Shown in pieces: positions 19,820 to 32,122 of a stretch of 64,000 nucleotides of DNA (positions within the stretch are counted from its first letter, which is position 1; each line of letters begins with the position of its first letter). The notes beneath the pieces were generated by a model. The model did no database searches, had not been told where the DNA came from, and saw only the letters and a program-made list of their open reading frames with translations. The stretch is taken from NCBI GenBank assembly GCA_950097015.1, contig CATNEN010000001.1, forward strand, positions 9,915,001 through 9,979,000, in the 5' to 3' direction. Origin of the DNA: Macrostomum hystrix. Lineage: Eukaryota; Platyhelminthes; Macrostomidae. Both the position numbers and the translations under genes were made by a program.

Positions 19820-22800
19820 ATGGCCAAGCTATCCGACTATCAGATTCTCCAGCACATTGGTAGCGGCAGTTTCGGCACCTGCAGCAAAGTTTGCCTGCGA
19901 TCAAACACTTCGAAACTGTTCGCTTGGAAAGAAATTGACTATAGCCAGTTCACAGAATCGGAGCTGCAGATGCTGTGCCGCGAAGTCAACCTACTGCGCA
20001 CCCTTCAGCACGCCAATGTTGTGAAATTCGATGGTCGCATCATTGACTCCAGCAGCAGTCGAGTGTTTGTTCTCATGGAATATTGTCCGAATGGCGATCT
20101 GAGTGCACTGATCAACAATCTGGCCGGTGTGAACCGACTGCTGCCGCAGTTCCTTGTACCCGAAGCGTTCGTCCGACGTGTGTGCGCCCAATTACTATCA
20201 GCACTGGACTATTGTCACTCCCGCAATGTCATTCACCGCGATCTCAAGCCGGCAAATGTTTTAATGGACGCCCAATGGAGTGCCAAACTCGCTGACTTCG
20301 GCCTCTCGCGAGTCCTCTCGTCTGTGCAATCTTTTGCAACAACATTTGTTGGCACGCCGATGTACATGAGCCCGGAGCTCCTCGGCGATCAGGAGGACGG
20401 CTTCAGTACGCCTAAATCAGATGTGTGGGCTTTGGGCTGCGTTCTGCACGAACTTATGGCTCTGAAAGGTACGTAGGACGTTCGGGGCACTGTCTACGGT
20501 GATCAAGAAAGAAGAAGCAGTCACTAGTAAATAGGTTGTTGTCTGGGGTAGTCATGACACTAAATAGTTGTTGTCTATTGTAAATCATGGTACTAATTTG
20601 GGGTTGTCTAGGGTAATCATGTCACTAAATAGGGTGTTCTCTATGGTAAATCATGTCATTAAATGTGGGCCGTCTAGGGTAATTTACGACTCTAAATGGG
20701 GTGTTGTCTAGGGTAATCATGTCAATACATGGGCGTTTTCTAGGTTAATCGAGTCACTTAATGGGGTGTTGTCTAGGGTAATCAAGTGCATTCCTACCCA
20801 CAGCTCCATTCAGCGCCCGGACGAAGCCGGAGCTGCGAATCCAAATTCGCACCGGCTGCCACACGGAGCTGCCTGTGACATTCTCGCCAACTCTGCGCCG
20901 ACTCGCTGCCGAGATGCTGCGAGTTGAGCTGGACAAACGTCCCAGCGCTGCCGACCTGCTAGCTAGATCCGAGGTGAAGCTCTGGTCAGCGGCTGCTCTT
21001 TCTGAAGCGAAACCGTGGCCTAATGTGAACGGCGACGGCTACGGCTGCGGCGATGTCGGCGGTGTCAATGACAGGCGAAGAGCTGAATTGCTTCAGCTTC
21101 AGGTGACAACCAGTTTCTAGACTGGAATCGGGTTTACATTAAAAACTCAAATCACAAAATCACATTTGTGAATTTTGAAAATCAAGAACCTCGTCCAAAT
21201 CTTGAGAATTATAATCCTCGCCCTGAATCTTGGGAATCATAATCCTCGCCCTGAATCTTGAGAATTATAATCCTCGCCCTGAATCTTGGGAATTATAATC
21301 CTCGCCCTGAATATTGAGAATTATAATCCTCGCCCTGAATATTGAGAATTATAATCCTCGCCCTGAATCTTGGGAATTATAATCCTCGCCCTGAATCTTG
21401 GGAATTATAATCCTCGCCCTGAATCTTGGGAATCATAATTCTCGCCCTGAATCTTGGGAATTATAATCCTCGCCCTGAATCTTGGGAATCATAATCCTCA
21501 CCCTGAATCTTGGGAATCGTAATCCTCGCCCTGAATCTTGGGAATCATAATCCTCGCCCTGAATCCTGGGAATTATAATCCTCGCCCTGAATCTTAAGAA
21601 TTATAATCCTCGCCCTGAATCTTGGGAATCATAATCCTCGCCCTGAATCTTGGGAATTATAATCCTCGCCCTGAATCTTGAGAATTATAATCCTCACCCT
21701 GAATCTTGGGAATCGTAATCCTCGCCCTGAATATTGAGAATTATAATCCTCGCCTTGAATCTTGGGAATTATAATCCTCGCCCTGAATCTTGGGAATCAT
21801 AATCCTCGCCCTGAATATTGAGAATTATAATCCTCGCCCTGAATCTTGGGAATTATAATCCTCGCCCTGAATCTTGGGAATCATAATCCTCGCCCTGAAT
21901 CTTGAGAATTATAATACTCGCCCTGAATCTTGGGAATCATAATCCTCGCCCTGAATCTTGGGAATCATAATCCTCGCCCTGAATCTTGGGAATCATAATC
22001 TTCGCCCTGAATATTGGGAATTATAATCCTCGCCCTGAATCTTGGGAATCATAATCCTCGCCCTGAATCTTGAGAATTATAATACTCGCCCTGAATCTTG
22101 GGAATCATAATCCTCGCCCTGAATCTTGGGAATTATAATCCTCGCCCTGAATCTTGGGAATCATAATCCTCGCCCTGAATCTTGGGAATTATAATCCTCG
22201 CCCTGAATCTTGGGAATCATAATCCTCGCCCTGAATCTTGAGAATTATAATACTCGCCCTGACTCTTGAGAACGCTAATCTTCGCCCTAACCTAAGAATC
22301 ACTATCCTCGCCCAAACAGAAACGCTTGGCTGACCAGGAGGCAGAACTGTCAAAGGCTGAGGACAAAGTAGCTGAGCGAGAGCGCGTTGTCAAGCAGGCG
22401 GAAGCCGAGATTCAGCAAAGGCAAGCCGAACTACAAAGCTTGGAGTGCCGCCTAAGAGAGCTGGACCGGTCCTTGCGCGAAAAGCAGCAACTGCTGGCCG
22501 TAGCAGCTTCCACCGCAGCCACCGCTGGCGCTGCCTCTACCGGCGGACGAGAGGGTGTCGAGAGAAAATCTTCTCAGAGTGTCGCCGCTTCGTTAAGCAG
22601 GTGAGTATTGGGACAGGGCGTTTGGCACAGCTCAGCGACGACTAACGAGCTATCAAAGTAGTAAACAATCAAAGTAAAAACAAGGAATTCAAGCCAATCA
22701 GGTTGAAGGAGGCCAGGAGAGGTGAGCCGCCAGCCAATCAGATTAGGAGATAACGAAGAAATAAATCACTGACCAATCAGATACCAGGACACTAGAAAAA

Positions 22801-23259
22801 TGGCTAGCGAATCAGATTGTGCGTTAATCTGAGTTAATGATGCGGTTTTTTTTAAAACAACTTAGGTCTCGCCGTCATACGGAAATTGGCTGTCATCAAA
22901 CGCAGCTGAAAGTAGAACCGCAACAGCAGCAGAAGCAGAAACAGCGACGTCACAGGATCGCGCTTCAAAGCATCGACCTGTCGCCGATTGTAAGCCAGGA
23001 GCAAACCCAGCAGCAGCAGCAGCGTAAGTCACCGCAGCTTCTTGACGTGGGTGCAGCGGTAGTTAAGGACGCTAAAAAGCTGGTTACGGCCAAAGGAAAG
23101 TACCACAGTCCGGCTAGTGTGCAACACGAGGCCGAAGCGAAGCAGCAAAAGCAAGCGGGAACCTACGAGCCGATACTGGGCGTTGTAACCAGGAGGCAGA
23201 AACAGCTGCTGCAGAAGTGCAGCCCAGTGTTTCGACTGGTCAATGATGACAAGAACTGA
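19820..23259 (+). CDS. NEK2-like: NEK2-like serine/threonine kinase
   Basis: Four exons with consistent phases: 19820-20468, 20804-21102, 22320-22600 and 22866-23259, giving 540 aa. The frame opens earlier, at 19733, but the kinase domain begins at MAKLSDY, the typical NEK2 start. Glycine loop is GSGSFG (14-19), ATP lysine K37, catalytic HRDLKPAN with D141, DFG with D159, and a GTPMYMSPE activation segment. These positions coincide with human NEK2 (K37, D141, D159). Exon 2 completes the C-lobe (MLRVELDKRPSAADLL). Exon 3 is a leucine/glutamate coiled coil like NEK2's dimerising segment. Exon 4 is a Gln-rich tail. NEK2 acts at centrosomes and the spindle. At 540 aa it is longer than the vertebrate enzyme (about 445), owing to the tail. 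Intron 2 is nearly all minisatellite. Confidence 0.88.
20545..20795. repeat. Degenerate tandem repeat in kinase intron 1
   Basis: About seven imperfect copies of a ~33-bp unit with GTTGTCTAGGGTAATCA and GTCACTAAAT, filling almost all of the 335-bp intron. Confidence 0.8.
21190..22315. repeat. Minisatellite, 28-bp unit, fills kinase intron 2
   Basis: About 40 copies of a unit with core AATCCTCGCCCTGAATCTTG, followed by GGAATTAT or GGAATCAT. It ends at the acceptor of exon 3 (AG at 22318-22319), so the last degenerate copy supplies the splice site. The intron is 1,217 bp and over 90% array. Confidence 0.97.
22690..22815. repeat. CCAATCAG-bearing decayed repeat in kinase intron 3
   Basis: Three AGCCAATCAG/ACCAATCAG motifs (CCAAT at 22694, 22734, 22773) and a degenerate GCGAATCAG near 22807, spaced about 40, 39 and 34 bp. 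The same GAGCCAATCAG lies in the promoter region. Either an old ~38-bp minisatellite or an NF-Y site cluster. Confidence 0.45.
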
Positions 23260-23569
23260 CCTGAAAATCAATCTACCTGTTATGGGTTAGCCAAACTTGT
23301 CAATCATTTTTGACGTTGCCTTTTCGAATCATTCAGAGCAACCGTTGGGAAATTTTACTTCTCCAATACTTTTTTGTTTTAGCAAATGTTTTATTGTGAG
23401 GCTTGACGCTCGCAAGACTCTCGTCAGCGACCAGAAAACAGAAAACTGTTCACCAACAATAACAATTAAAATCTCCCCACTCGCATTTTTATTATGCACC
23501 AGAGACTTAAGTAACTCACAATCATGCACTTTTGTTTTCGTCCTCTCGTCCTGACTAGACACATTGTCG
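23260..23569. other. 3' flank of the NEK2-like gene
   Basis: Presumed 3' untranslated region leading into the large array. No clear AATAAA was found. Confidence 0.4.
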
Positions 23570-26308
23570 TTGTGTGATTGATCATGTCCAATAGTGACAA
23601 TTGACACCTTGTCCTTGTGTAATTGATCATGTCCAATAGTGACAATTGACACCTTGTCGTTGTGTGATTGATCATGTCCAATAGTGACAATTGACACCTT
23701 GTCCTTGTGTAATTGATCATGTCCAATAGTGACAATTGACACCTTGTCCTTGTGTAATTGATCTTGTCCAATAGTGGCAATTGACACCTTGTCCTTGTGT
23801 AATTGATCTTGTCCAATAGTGGCAATTGACACCTTGTCCTTGTGTGATTGATCATGTCCAATAGTGACTTGACACCTTGTCCATGTGTAATTGATCATGT
23901 CCAATAGTGACTTGACACCTTGTCCTTGTGTAATTGATCATGTCCAATAGTGACTTGACACCTTGTCCTTGTGTAATTGATCTTGTCCAATAGTGACTTG
24001 ACACCTTGTCCTTGTGTAATTGATCTTGTCCAATAGTGACTTGACACCTTGTCCTTGTGTAATTGATCATGTCCAATAGTGACTTGACACCTTGTCCTTG
24101 TGTGATTGATCATGTCCAATAGTGACTTGACACCTTGTCCTTGTGTGATTGATCATGTCCAATAGTGACTTGACACCTTGTCCTTGTGTGATTGATCATG
24201 TCCAATAGTGACTTGACACCTTGTCCTTGTGTGATTGATCATGTCCAATAGTGACTTGACACCTTGTCCTTGTGTAATTGATCATGTCCAATAGTGACTT
24301 GACACCTTGTCCTTGTGTAATTGATCATGTCCAATAGTGACTTGACACCTTGTCCTTGTGTGATTGATCATGTCCAATAGTGACTTGACACCTTGTCCTT
24401 GTGTGATTGATCATGTCCAATAGTGACTTGACACCTTGTCCTTGTGTGATTGATCATGTCCAATAGTGACTTGACACCTTGTCCTTGTGTGATTGATCAT
24501 GTCCAATAGTGACTTGACACCTTGTCCTTGTGTAATTGATCTTGTCCAATAGTGACTTGACACCTTGTCCTTGTGTGATTGATCATGTCCAATAGTGACT
24601 TGACACCTTGTCCTTGTGTGATTGATCATGTCCAATAGTGACTTGACACCTTGTCCTTGTGTAATTGATCTTGTCCAATAGTGACTTGACACCTTGTCCA
24701 TGTGTAATTGATCATGTCCAATAGTGACTTGACACCTTGTCCTTGTGTGATTGATCATGTCCAATAGTGACTTGACACCTTGTCCTTGTGTGATTGATCA
24801 TGTCCAATAGTGACTTGACACCTTGTCCTTGTGTGATTGATCATGTCCAATAGTGACTTGACACCTTGTCCTTGTGTGATTGATCATGTCCAATAGTGAC
24901 TTGACACCTTGTCCTTGTGTGATTGATCATGTCCAATAGTGACTTGACACCTTGTCCTTGTGTAATTGATCATGTCCAATAGTGACTTGACACCTTGTCC
25001 TTGTGTGATTGATCATGTCCAATAGTGACTTGACACCTTGTCCTTGTGTGATTGATCATGTCCAATAGTGACTTGACACCTTGTCCTTGTGTGATTGATC
25101 ATGTCCAATAGTGACTTGACACCTTGTCCTTGTGTGATTGATCATGTCCAATAGTGACTTGACACCTTGTCCTTGTGTAATTGATCTTGTCCAATAGTGA
25201 CTTGACACCTTGTCCTTGTGTAATTGATCATGTCCAATAGTGACTTGACACCTTGTCCTTGTGTGATTGATCATGTCCAATAGTGACTTGACACCTTGTC
25301 CTTGTGTAATTGATCATGTCCAATAGTGACTTGACACCTTGTCCTTGTGTGATTGATCATGTCCAATAGTGACTTGACACCTTGTCCTTGTGTGATTGAT
25401 CATGTCCAATAGTGACTTGACACCTTGTCCTTGTGTGATTGATCATGTCCAATAGTGACTTGACACCTTGTCCTTGTGTAATTGATCTTGTCCAATAGTG
25501 ACTTGACACCTTGTCCTTGTGTAATTGATCATGTCCAATAGTGACTTGACACCTTGTCCTTGTGTGATTGATCATGTCCAATAGTGACTTGACACCTTGT
25601 CCTTGTGTAATTGATCATGTCCAATAGTGACTTGACACCTTGTCCTTGTGTGATTGATCATGTCCAATAGTGACTTGACACCTTGTCCTTGTGTGATTGA
25701 TCATGTCCAATAGTGACTTGACACCTTGTCCTTGTGTGATTGATCATGTCCAATAGTGACTTGACACCTTGTCCTTGTGTAATTGATCTTGTCCAATAGT
25801 GACTTGACACCTTGTCCTTGTGTGATTGATCATGTCCAATAGTGACTTGACACCTTGTCCTTGTGTGATTGATCATGTCCAATAGTGACTTGACACCTTG
25901 TCCTTGTGTGATTGATCATGTCCAATAGTGACTTGACACCTTGTCCTTGTGTGATTGATCATGTCCAATAGTGACTTGACACCTTGTCCTTGTGTAATTG
26001 ATCATGTCCAATAGTGACTTGACACCTTGTCCTTGTGTAATTGATCATGTCCAATAGTGACTTGACACCTTGTCCTTGTGTGATTGATCTTGTCCAATAG
26101 TGACTTGACACCTTGTCCTTGTGTGATTGATCTTGTCCAATAGTGACTTGACACCTTGTCCTTGTGTGATTGATCATGTCCAATAGTGACTTGACACCTT
26201 GTCCTTGTGTGATTGATCATGTCCAATAGTGACTTGACACCTTGTCCATGTGTGATTGATCATGTCCAATAGTGACTTGACACCTTGTCCATGTGTGATT
26301 GATCATGT
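23570..26308. repeat. Minisatellite, 43-bp unit with 301-bp higher-order period
   Basis: About 63 copies. The unit holds GTGACTTGACACCTTGTCCT, then TGTGTGATTGATCATGTCCA and ATA. The first seven or so copies (to about 23870) are 45-bp versions with GACAATTGACACC. Variants GTGATT/GTAATT and ATCATG/ATCTTG recur in the same order every seven units (301 bp) between about 25056 and 26183, a higher-order repeat. Minus-strand frames across it are periodic artefacts. Confidence 0.97.
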
Positions 26309-26948
26309 CAAGCTGTTTTACAGCTTGTATATTAGTTAAAGTATTATTTACCACATTTACTAGATCACTACAAGTTATATATTGATTTTTAGAATGATTT
26401 ATTATTCGTATCTTGATTGATTATTTGAGTAGTTAACCGAACAGCAAAAGCTAGCAAAATACACTTGAAAATAAACAACAAATGATGCGAATTAGAAGTC
26501 AAAGAGACATTTTCAGTTTTATGAAACAGTTTTATACTTTTTAGGCTTTGATATTTTATAAATAACTGACAATCAGAAAAAACTTCTATATTAAATAACT
26601 GCAAATAGAAACAACAAGAGAAGTTTAAATATTCAGGCATTGCTGGTTCTGAACTATATATTTCGAATAATATTATTAGCTAGTACAAACAAGCGATCTG
26701 GAGATATCGGCGATAACCAAAACTAGAATTCGACACCGATATTCCTAAATACAAAGAAGAGACAAAAACTGTAAAACAGAAAGAAACATGATGTAACGGA
26801 TCGAAAATAATGCAACTTAAGCCAGGAACAAGCTTGGAGACTTCAGTAGAAAAGGTTAGGTAATAAACGGAACATTTTTAATGATCGAGCGATTCGTCTG
26901 TTTTTAAATTTTGAGATCAGTCATGAATTCTGACACCCATTGCTAGTA
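26309..26948. other. AT-rich spacer, 3' side of the HEI10-like gene
   Basis: No coding frame is supported. On the minus strand this is presumably the 3' UTR and flank. Confidence 0.5.
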
Positions 26949-27142
26949 CTAAGGATAATAGAGATGATACCCACCGCCGCTGCCAACACCACCGCCGAAG
27001 CCGCGACTACCGCCCGGATTCCTGCTGCGGCTACGGTCGCGCTGGTCGTCGCGAAAGTGGCCTTCGTAATTTGGGTGAGCCCTGTGCCTCGAGCGAGTCT
27101 CGCGCCCGCGATGCTGCAGCGATGGTGGCAGCATCATCCTCA

Positions 27143-27174
<32 letters not shown>

Positions 27175-28166
27175 CTCCGTCGTTTAGCAGCTTCGCGAGC
27201 CCTAGTAGCGCTACGGTACATCCTTTCGAAGTCGCACAGCAGGCGCTGGTTAGCATCGTTGGCTAGCTCCAGCCAAGCTGAAAGATCCGCTGTGCGACTC
27301 TTGGCGTCAACCATTTGGACTTTGAGTGTTCGCATTCGCGTCTTCAACTTCTCGGTGGCATCGTTGGCTGACTGATCTCGAATGCCAATCAGTTTGAGAT
27401 GCTTGCGCAGCTGCTGCTCCTCGATGCCTTTCTGAGCCAGGTAGGTCCGAAGCTCGTTAGAAGTCTCGCGCAGCTCAGCAGTCTTGGCGCGGCACTCGGC
27501 TATGCAGCGACGCTTCTCGGCGTGAGCGCGCTGAGCGGCTTCCACGTCATGCCGCAGCTGCAGCCGCGACTTGAGGACGAAGCGTGAGATAAGAAGAACA
27601 TTTTAGCAAGATAAGCTTTTGAAGTGGAACCAATTAACCAGCTTGTTTGGGCTTGGGATCATTTTTAATAAGGATCAATTCTAAGTTTTTGTTTGAGTAG
27701 TGATCAATTTTGTTTGGAACCTTCTGATCAATCTATTCCAGGAAAGGTGGTTTGATTCTCAGGCTATTTGATGATGGCACGCCTAAATACTGACCTGCGA
27801 CATCCAGGTACTCATGCTTGCCCTGACATATCTAGCTGCGAGTTTTAGCTTCACGCCAGACAGGCCGCGATTGTTGGTCTGCATCTGGCGACCGTGATTA
27901 AAGTTCAGCACTTGCCTATCGTCAGCAATGATGGCATCGCACAACGGGCACTTTATACCGCTGGGTGATGCCGGACAAAGACCGTCAGGACAGCGCCAGG
28001 GCGAGTGATCGCCGCAGAGCAGGTGGGCGCAAGGCAGAATGAAGCCGTCATTGACCAGAGGCACATTGCAGCCAGACATGTTGCAGCGCAGAACCTGCAG
28101 AGCAGCGCCATTCCCTGATGGCTTTCTGGTGACAACAGTGCTGGTAGATATGAACGGCTGGGACAT
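26949..28166 (-). CDS. HEI10/CCNB1IP1-like RING protein
   Basis: Two minus-strand exons: 28166-27795 and about 27569-26949 (acceptor could be 27557; both keep phase), roughly 330 aa. Start MSQPF lies just after a pyrimidine tract and CAG at about 28180, so a 5' intron or trans-splice site precedes it. The RING-type zinc ligands C28, C33, C46, H48, C51, H54, C73 and C76 have the spacing of CCNB1IP1 (C-x4-C, CxHxxCxxH, CPxC). A coiled coil follows in exon 2 (ECRAKTAELRETSNELRTYL), then polyQ of 10, an Arg-rich stretch and a Gly-rich end. HEI10-family proteins are SUMO/ubiquitin E3 ligases that limit meiotic crossovers. RNF212 is the nearest alternative, but the Cys-His spacing favours CCNB1IP1. 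Confidence 0.72.
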
Positions 28167-30743
28167 AGCTACTGGCAGTGCTGAAAAAAGCAAGCAGTTT
28201 TTTATATCAAACAAGTGCATAAATCTAAAAAAAGTAAAAAAAATTAAAAAAATAATAATAATACAGAAAAACACTAACCTATCAAGTAGTGCTTTTAAAA
28301 AGAACATGTTATGACATCGCAACAAAGTAAATTAATTAAAAAAACAATTTAGCTTTAAAATTACAAGCAATCAGTAATAAAAACCAGACTACTTGATAAA
28401 AAATCAAAGTAAATAATAGATTTTTCAGATTTCAATACCATTCTAAAGAATATACAACATTTTACATTGAAAATTATTAAGCGCATTCATATCTTTGAAT
28501 AACATTTAATGTAAGTTTAAACTTGATATGAAAGTATTCACTTTATATCCTTTAGGATTAAGCTTCTAGGTTTTTGAGACAATTAAAAACATTCTAAAAT
28601 ATAAAGAAACTTTTATATTTGAACTTTATTGATAATTACATGAATAATCTTGCAATTAAATAGATTATTTACATTACTTTTAGCAGAAATTATTTGTAAA
28701 GACTTTTTGCATGGGTAGACACCATGATAATTTTTTTTAATTATAGGATCTATAATTTGCACTCTTAAATTCTCAATAAATTTTAACAACTGGAAAGTAG
28801 AAACCAAACAGAAGATGCTAGCATAAAAGTAAAATCATAAATTATTAAATTGACAGAGCCTCTATTGAAAACATTTTTAGATTAAACATATTATTGGTGC
28901 ACCCAGTATCACTGATCCGCCTTTTTTACAGTTCCCTTTCTTTTTGAAGTAGTCATCAAAATATTTATTTTATTAGATATAGAATATACATCGAATTGTA
29001 AATAACTTTTTATTTGATATTATAAAATCTTGCATAGGCTTACAATAGGACTTGGAAACAAAATATGATATATGGGGTTCTCTATTGCAAATGCACTATA
29101 AGCATTTTTACATTTTCGAAACAAAAATACAAACATTTTTTTAACTTATATGGCTTAGATTTTTTTATTCCGTCTTACACATTCTGCGAATGATTTACAG
29201 TGTCACTCGTGTCACTAAAAAGTGACTAAGTCTAATCTTATTGTTATGTACTGATTGCGACTCTCGCGCGGCACGCAAGCTCGCAGACGAAAATTTTAAA
29301 TTGGCCAATTTTATATGTCGTAATTACTGTACGGTCGTCACAAATAACTCCGGAAAAATAAAATTAGGAACAAATGTCCACCAGATTCCTCATTTTTTTG
29401 TCGTATTGGTATTTGTATTACTTTTTTAAAGATAATATTATACGAGCAGAAGTGAGTAGCGAAATTGTGACAATACGAGTTTACACAGGTGATAATGGCG
29501 CCTTCCGAAAGCAAGGCATGTGTAAAAATATTTAAGGATTTAAAAAAGCTGGTAATTTTGCTCAGACAACTCCTACAGCTCTTTACTAATTTTTATGTAT
29601 ATATTTAGCTAGAAATCTACCACTTTTTTAAGCACGTGCAACTTTGATCCTAAAACAAAATCTGATGGCTCACGGTAAGATTGAACTTGTAAATCAAACA
29701 TTAATTACAAAAGAGCCACACAACACAGGATACATTTGTACCTAATTATGTGTTTCTACTAAATATTACTGTGGCGTACGAGTATTTACGAGAAAATTCT
29801 TATATTCATCTTTTTTGAAATATGAATAACTCAAGGAATAAAATATAAAATACGGATAGGCTACTCACAGTTAACAGTATAAATCAGACACGTAATGAAA
29901 AGTGAGGGCAATACAACCAAGTGGTTGTGCAATTATTCAATGCAATTTGGTAATGCATGTACAAAATTTTCTGCTGGTACTTGCTTTGCCCAGAGTAAGG
30001 GTAAGATTTATTCGCTGAAAACTCAATAGTACATGTAGTGCCTAGGGTGGATTGCGAGACAGAGAAGAACGGCTAACTGCAGCTACTCTTTGCCTCCAAG
30101 ATCGATAAATTAGACGGTTAACCCAACTATATGTCAACTTCTGTGGCCCACCCCGTGGCGACCCCTGATTGGCTGTCCTGGGGTAGACTTTAGGGTGTTC
30201 GACTGGGGGTTTAGACCGACGCTAATCAAGATAAACAGAGATAAGCAGCAAGAAATAGATATTTTATTAATTGAATAGCACATTTACTTGGGGTGCAGTT
30301 TACTTATTTCACCTCGCAAGACTAAATATCATGGTACATTAAGATAATTGAGTTTGCTGCCATATATTATAAACATACTATATGCAAACACAGTACCTTT
30401 AAAGGGAACCTGTTGGTTCTTATGACCTGGTCTAATCAGACTAAACATTTGAATCCTAACGATACGCTCGTAAAAGCGACCAGCATTGGCTGTGGAATTA
30501 TACATAAAAGAGCTGAGGCTGGGTAGAAATGAGGCATCGAGAGATGGGACAGGGGGATATCAGACAAGACTGAGGCTAGAAAGTGAGATATTGGATTTGA
30601 GAGAGCGGATATAGGAAAGATAAGATGGGTCCGTGATGAAAGAGGGCAGAAACGCATTATTTTCTTAACAGTAATTATAACATGTCTCTCTTGAATTAAA
30701 ACAAAATTCCTCTGCTTGAAGGCAGATATATATTTTATATAAC
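28167..30743. other. Long AT-rich stretch, no gene seen
   Basis: Very AT-rich, with stops in all frames. 30040-30230 is more GC-rich and could be a retroelement scrap, but nothing is recognisable. No RNA gene found. Confidence 0.5.
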
Positions 30744-30816
30744 CTTGGACTGGGATGCGAACTTTCGACCTCTTAGTCAGAAGTGCAAAGCTTCCTTGTT
30801 GCAGCATAACAAAGTT
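30744..30816 (-). other. tRNA-like sequence, possible SINE head
   Basis: On the minus strand, GCACTTCTGACTAAGAGGTC, then AAAGTTCGCATCCCAG looks like an anticodon arm followed by a B box. Acceptor pairing is poor, so not a functional tRNA. One copy only. Confidence 0.35.
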
Positions 30817-31409
30817 CATAATCTATTTTTTAAGTTAGATGGAACAATGGGATTTGAAGTTATACGAGTACTATTAGATGTAAAGCAAGCCCAAAGTACT
30901 GTAGAAGTGCAATACATTCTATTATTTATGACAGGCATATAAATTCACTCAAGCTATAGTGAGATAGAGATGCATGATCATATTCACAGCCTGTAACTGC
31001 ATGGAGCTAGTATTGTACATAACTAGTCTACATGACTCGATCCTCTCACGTACAGTTTTTCTTAGACGAAATGATTTCTACCATCTATGTAGGCCTAGCC
31101 TGCCCTAATCCCCTCTCCCAATGTCCCAGCGACTAGCTGAAATCATGCGCATGACATCCGAACAGGAAGATGGAATTTGTTGTTATAGAATACACGGTAC
31201 AATGTACCATGCATATATACACATATCATGTTATATACACATATCTTGAACACACTTTTCTCTTTACTTAGCTCAAACTCAGTCAACGTTTTCGATAAAT
31301 TGCGTTGAAATTGCGATAAATGAAAGAATTTCAATTCTTTCTAAGTTCGTTTAATAAAGCACTCGGAGTTGAAGAGAGCATATTTCATAACCAAAATACT
31401 AACTTGTTC
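30817..31409. other. No gene seen
   Basis: AT-rich DNA with short frames only. Confidence 0.5.
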
Positions 31410-31520
31410 GTTTGAGCTCGATTAGAAGCGCATATTCCTTATGAGAATACATTATGTAGTAAGTGCGAAATTAAAGTGGAAAACGAGTTCCACTTCTTAT
31501 TTAAGTGCATTTGAGATAGG
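31410..31520 (+). pseudogene. LINE C-terminal zinc motif, decayed copy
   Basis: Around a stop or two, the plus strand reads HIPYEN, then KCEIKVENEFHFLFKC. This parallels KIAYEN and KCRVEVENETHILFRC in the fragment at 49124-49441, so both derive from one element family. Only about 35 codons survive. Confidence 0.55.
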
Positions 31521-31831
31521 TATAGCCCCGCATGTTCGAATTTTGAAAATAAAAGTTGTACTTTTATAGAGTCGTATTTTTAACTCCTATGCGCTTCCCT
31601 AACCAATTAAAATTCTTTCTATTTTTTACAACACTTCGATTTTTTCTCTTCTTTTTCGATTAATTTACTTATAGATGGCGTGCGCGTTTAAAACTGAAAT
31701 AAAAATATCGTACTCACGCAGTATTTCACTCCTTCAATAAAACAAATGTATTACAGTAGTATGTAGTGTCAAAGTAGAGCGCGAACTTTTAATGAATGAT
31801 TTATTGAATTCTTATATACAATATATTTACA
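31521..31831. other. No gene seen
   Basis: AT-rich spacer between the LINE scrap and SINE-2. Confidence 0.5.
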
Positions 31832-32122
31832 GGGCTGTAGACTAGTGGCAACAGCGTCGAACTCACGACTTGAAGGTCAGAGGTTCGATTCCCAACTCCA
31901 CGGAAGAAGTTTGTGTCCTTCCGCAAGACACTTAGCTCTGAATTGCTTCAGTTCACCCAGCTGTTAAATGGGTACCAGCATCAGCTAGGGTAATTGATGG
32001 TGGGTGTGGCGTCCCCCAGTCCATGGACTGAACAGCCGTACGCAGCCTTCAGATGCGCCACGCAATTGCTGCGCTGTGCTGTCGGCTGCATATCTGGCCC
32101 AAAAGGGGCAGGTGTAATAAGT
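31832..32122 (+). mobile_element. SINE-2 copy, full length
   Basis: tRNA-like head with A-box-like TAGACTAGTGGCAACAGCG and a perfect B box, GAGGTTCGATTCC, 35 bp on. The body has TGTCCTTCCGCAAGACACTT, TTCACCCAGCTG and AAATGGGTACC, phrases found in widespread V-type/mollusc SINE core domains as I recall them. The 3' part is CCATGGACTGAACAGCCGTA, then GCAGGTGTAATAAGTTATTA. Confidence 0.85.

Noticed and set aside
23570-26308. CRISPR-like array of regularly spaced units
   Set aside because: Units are contiguous with no unique spacers, and the setting is animal nuclear DNA.
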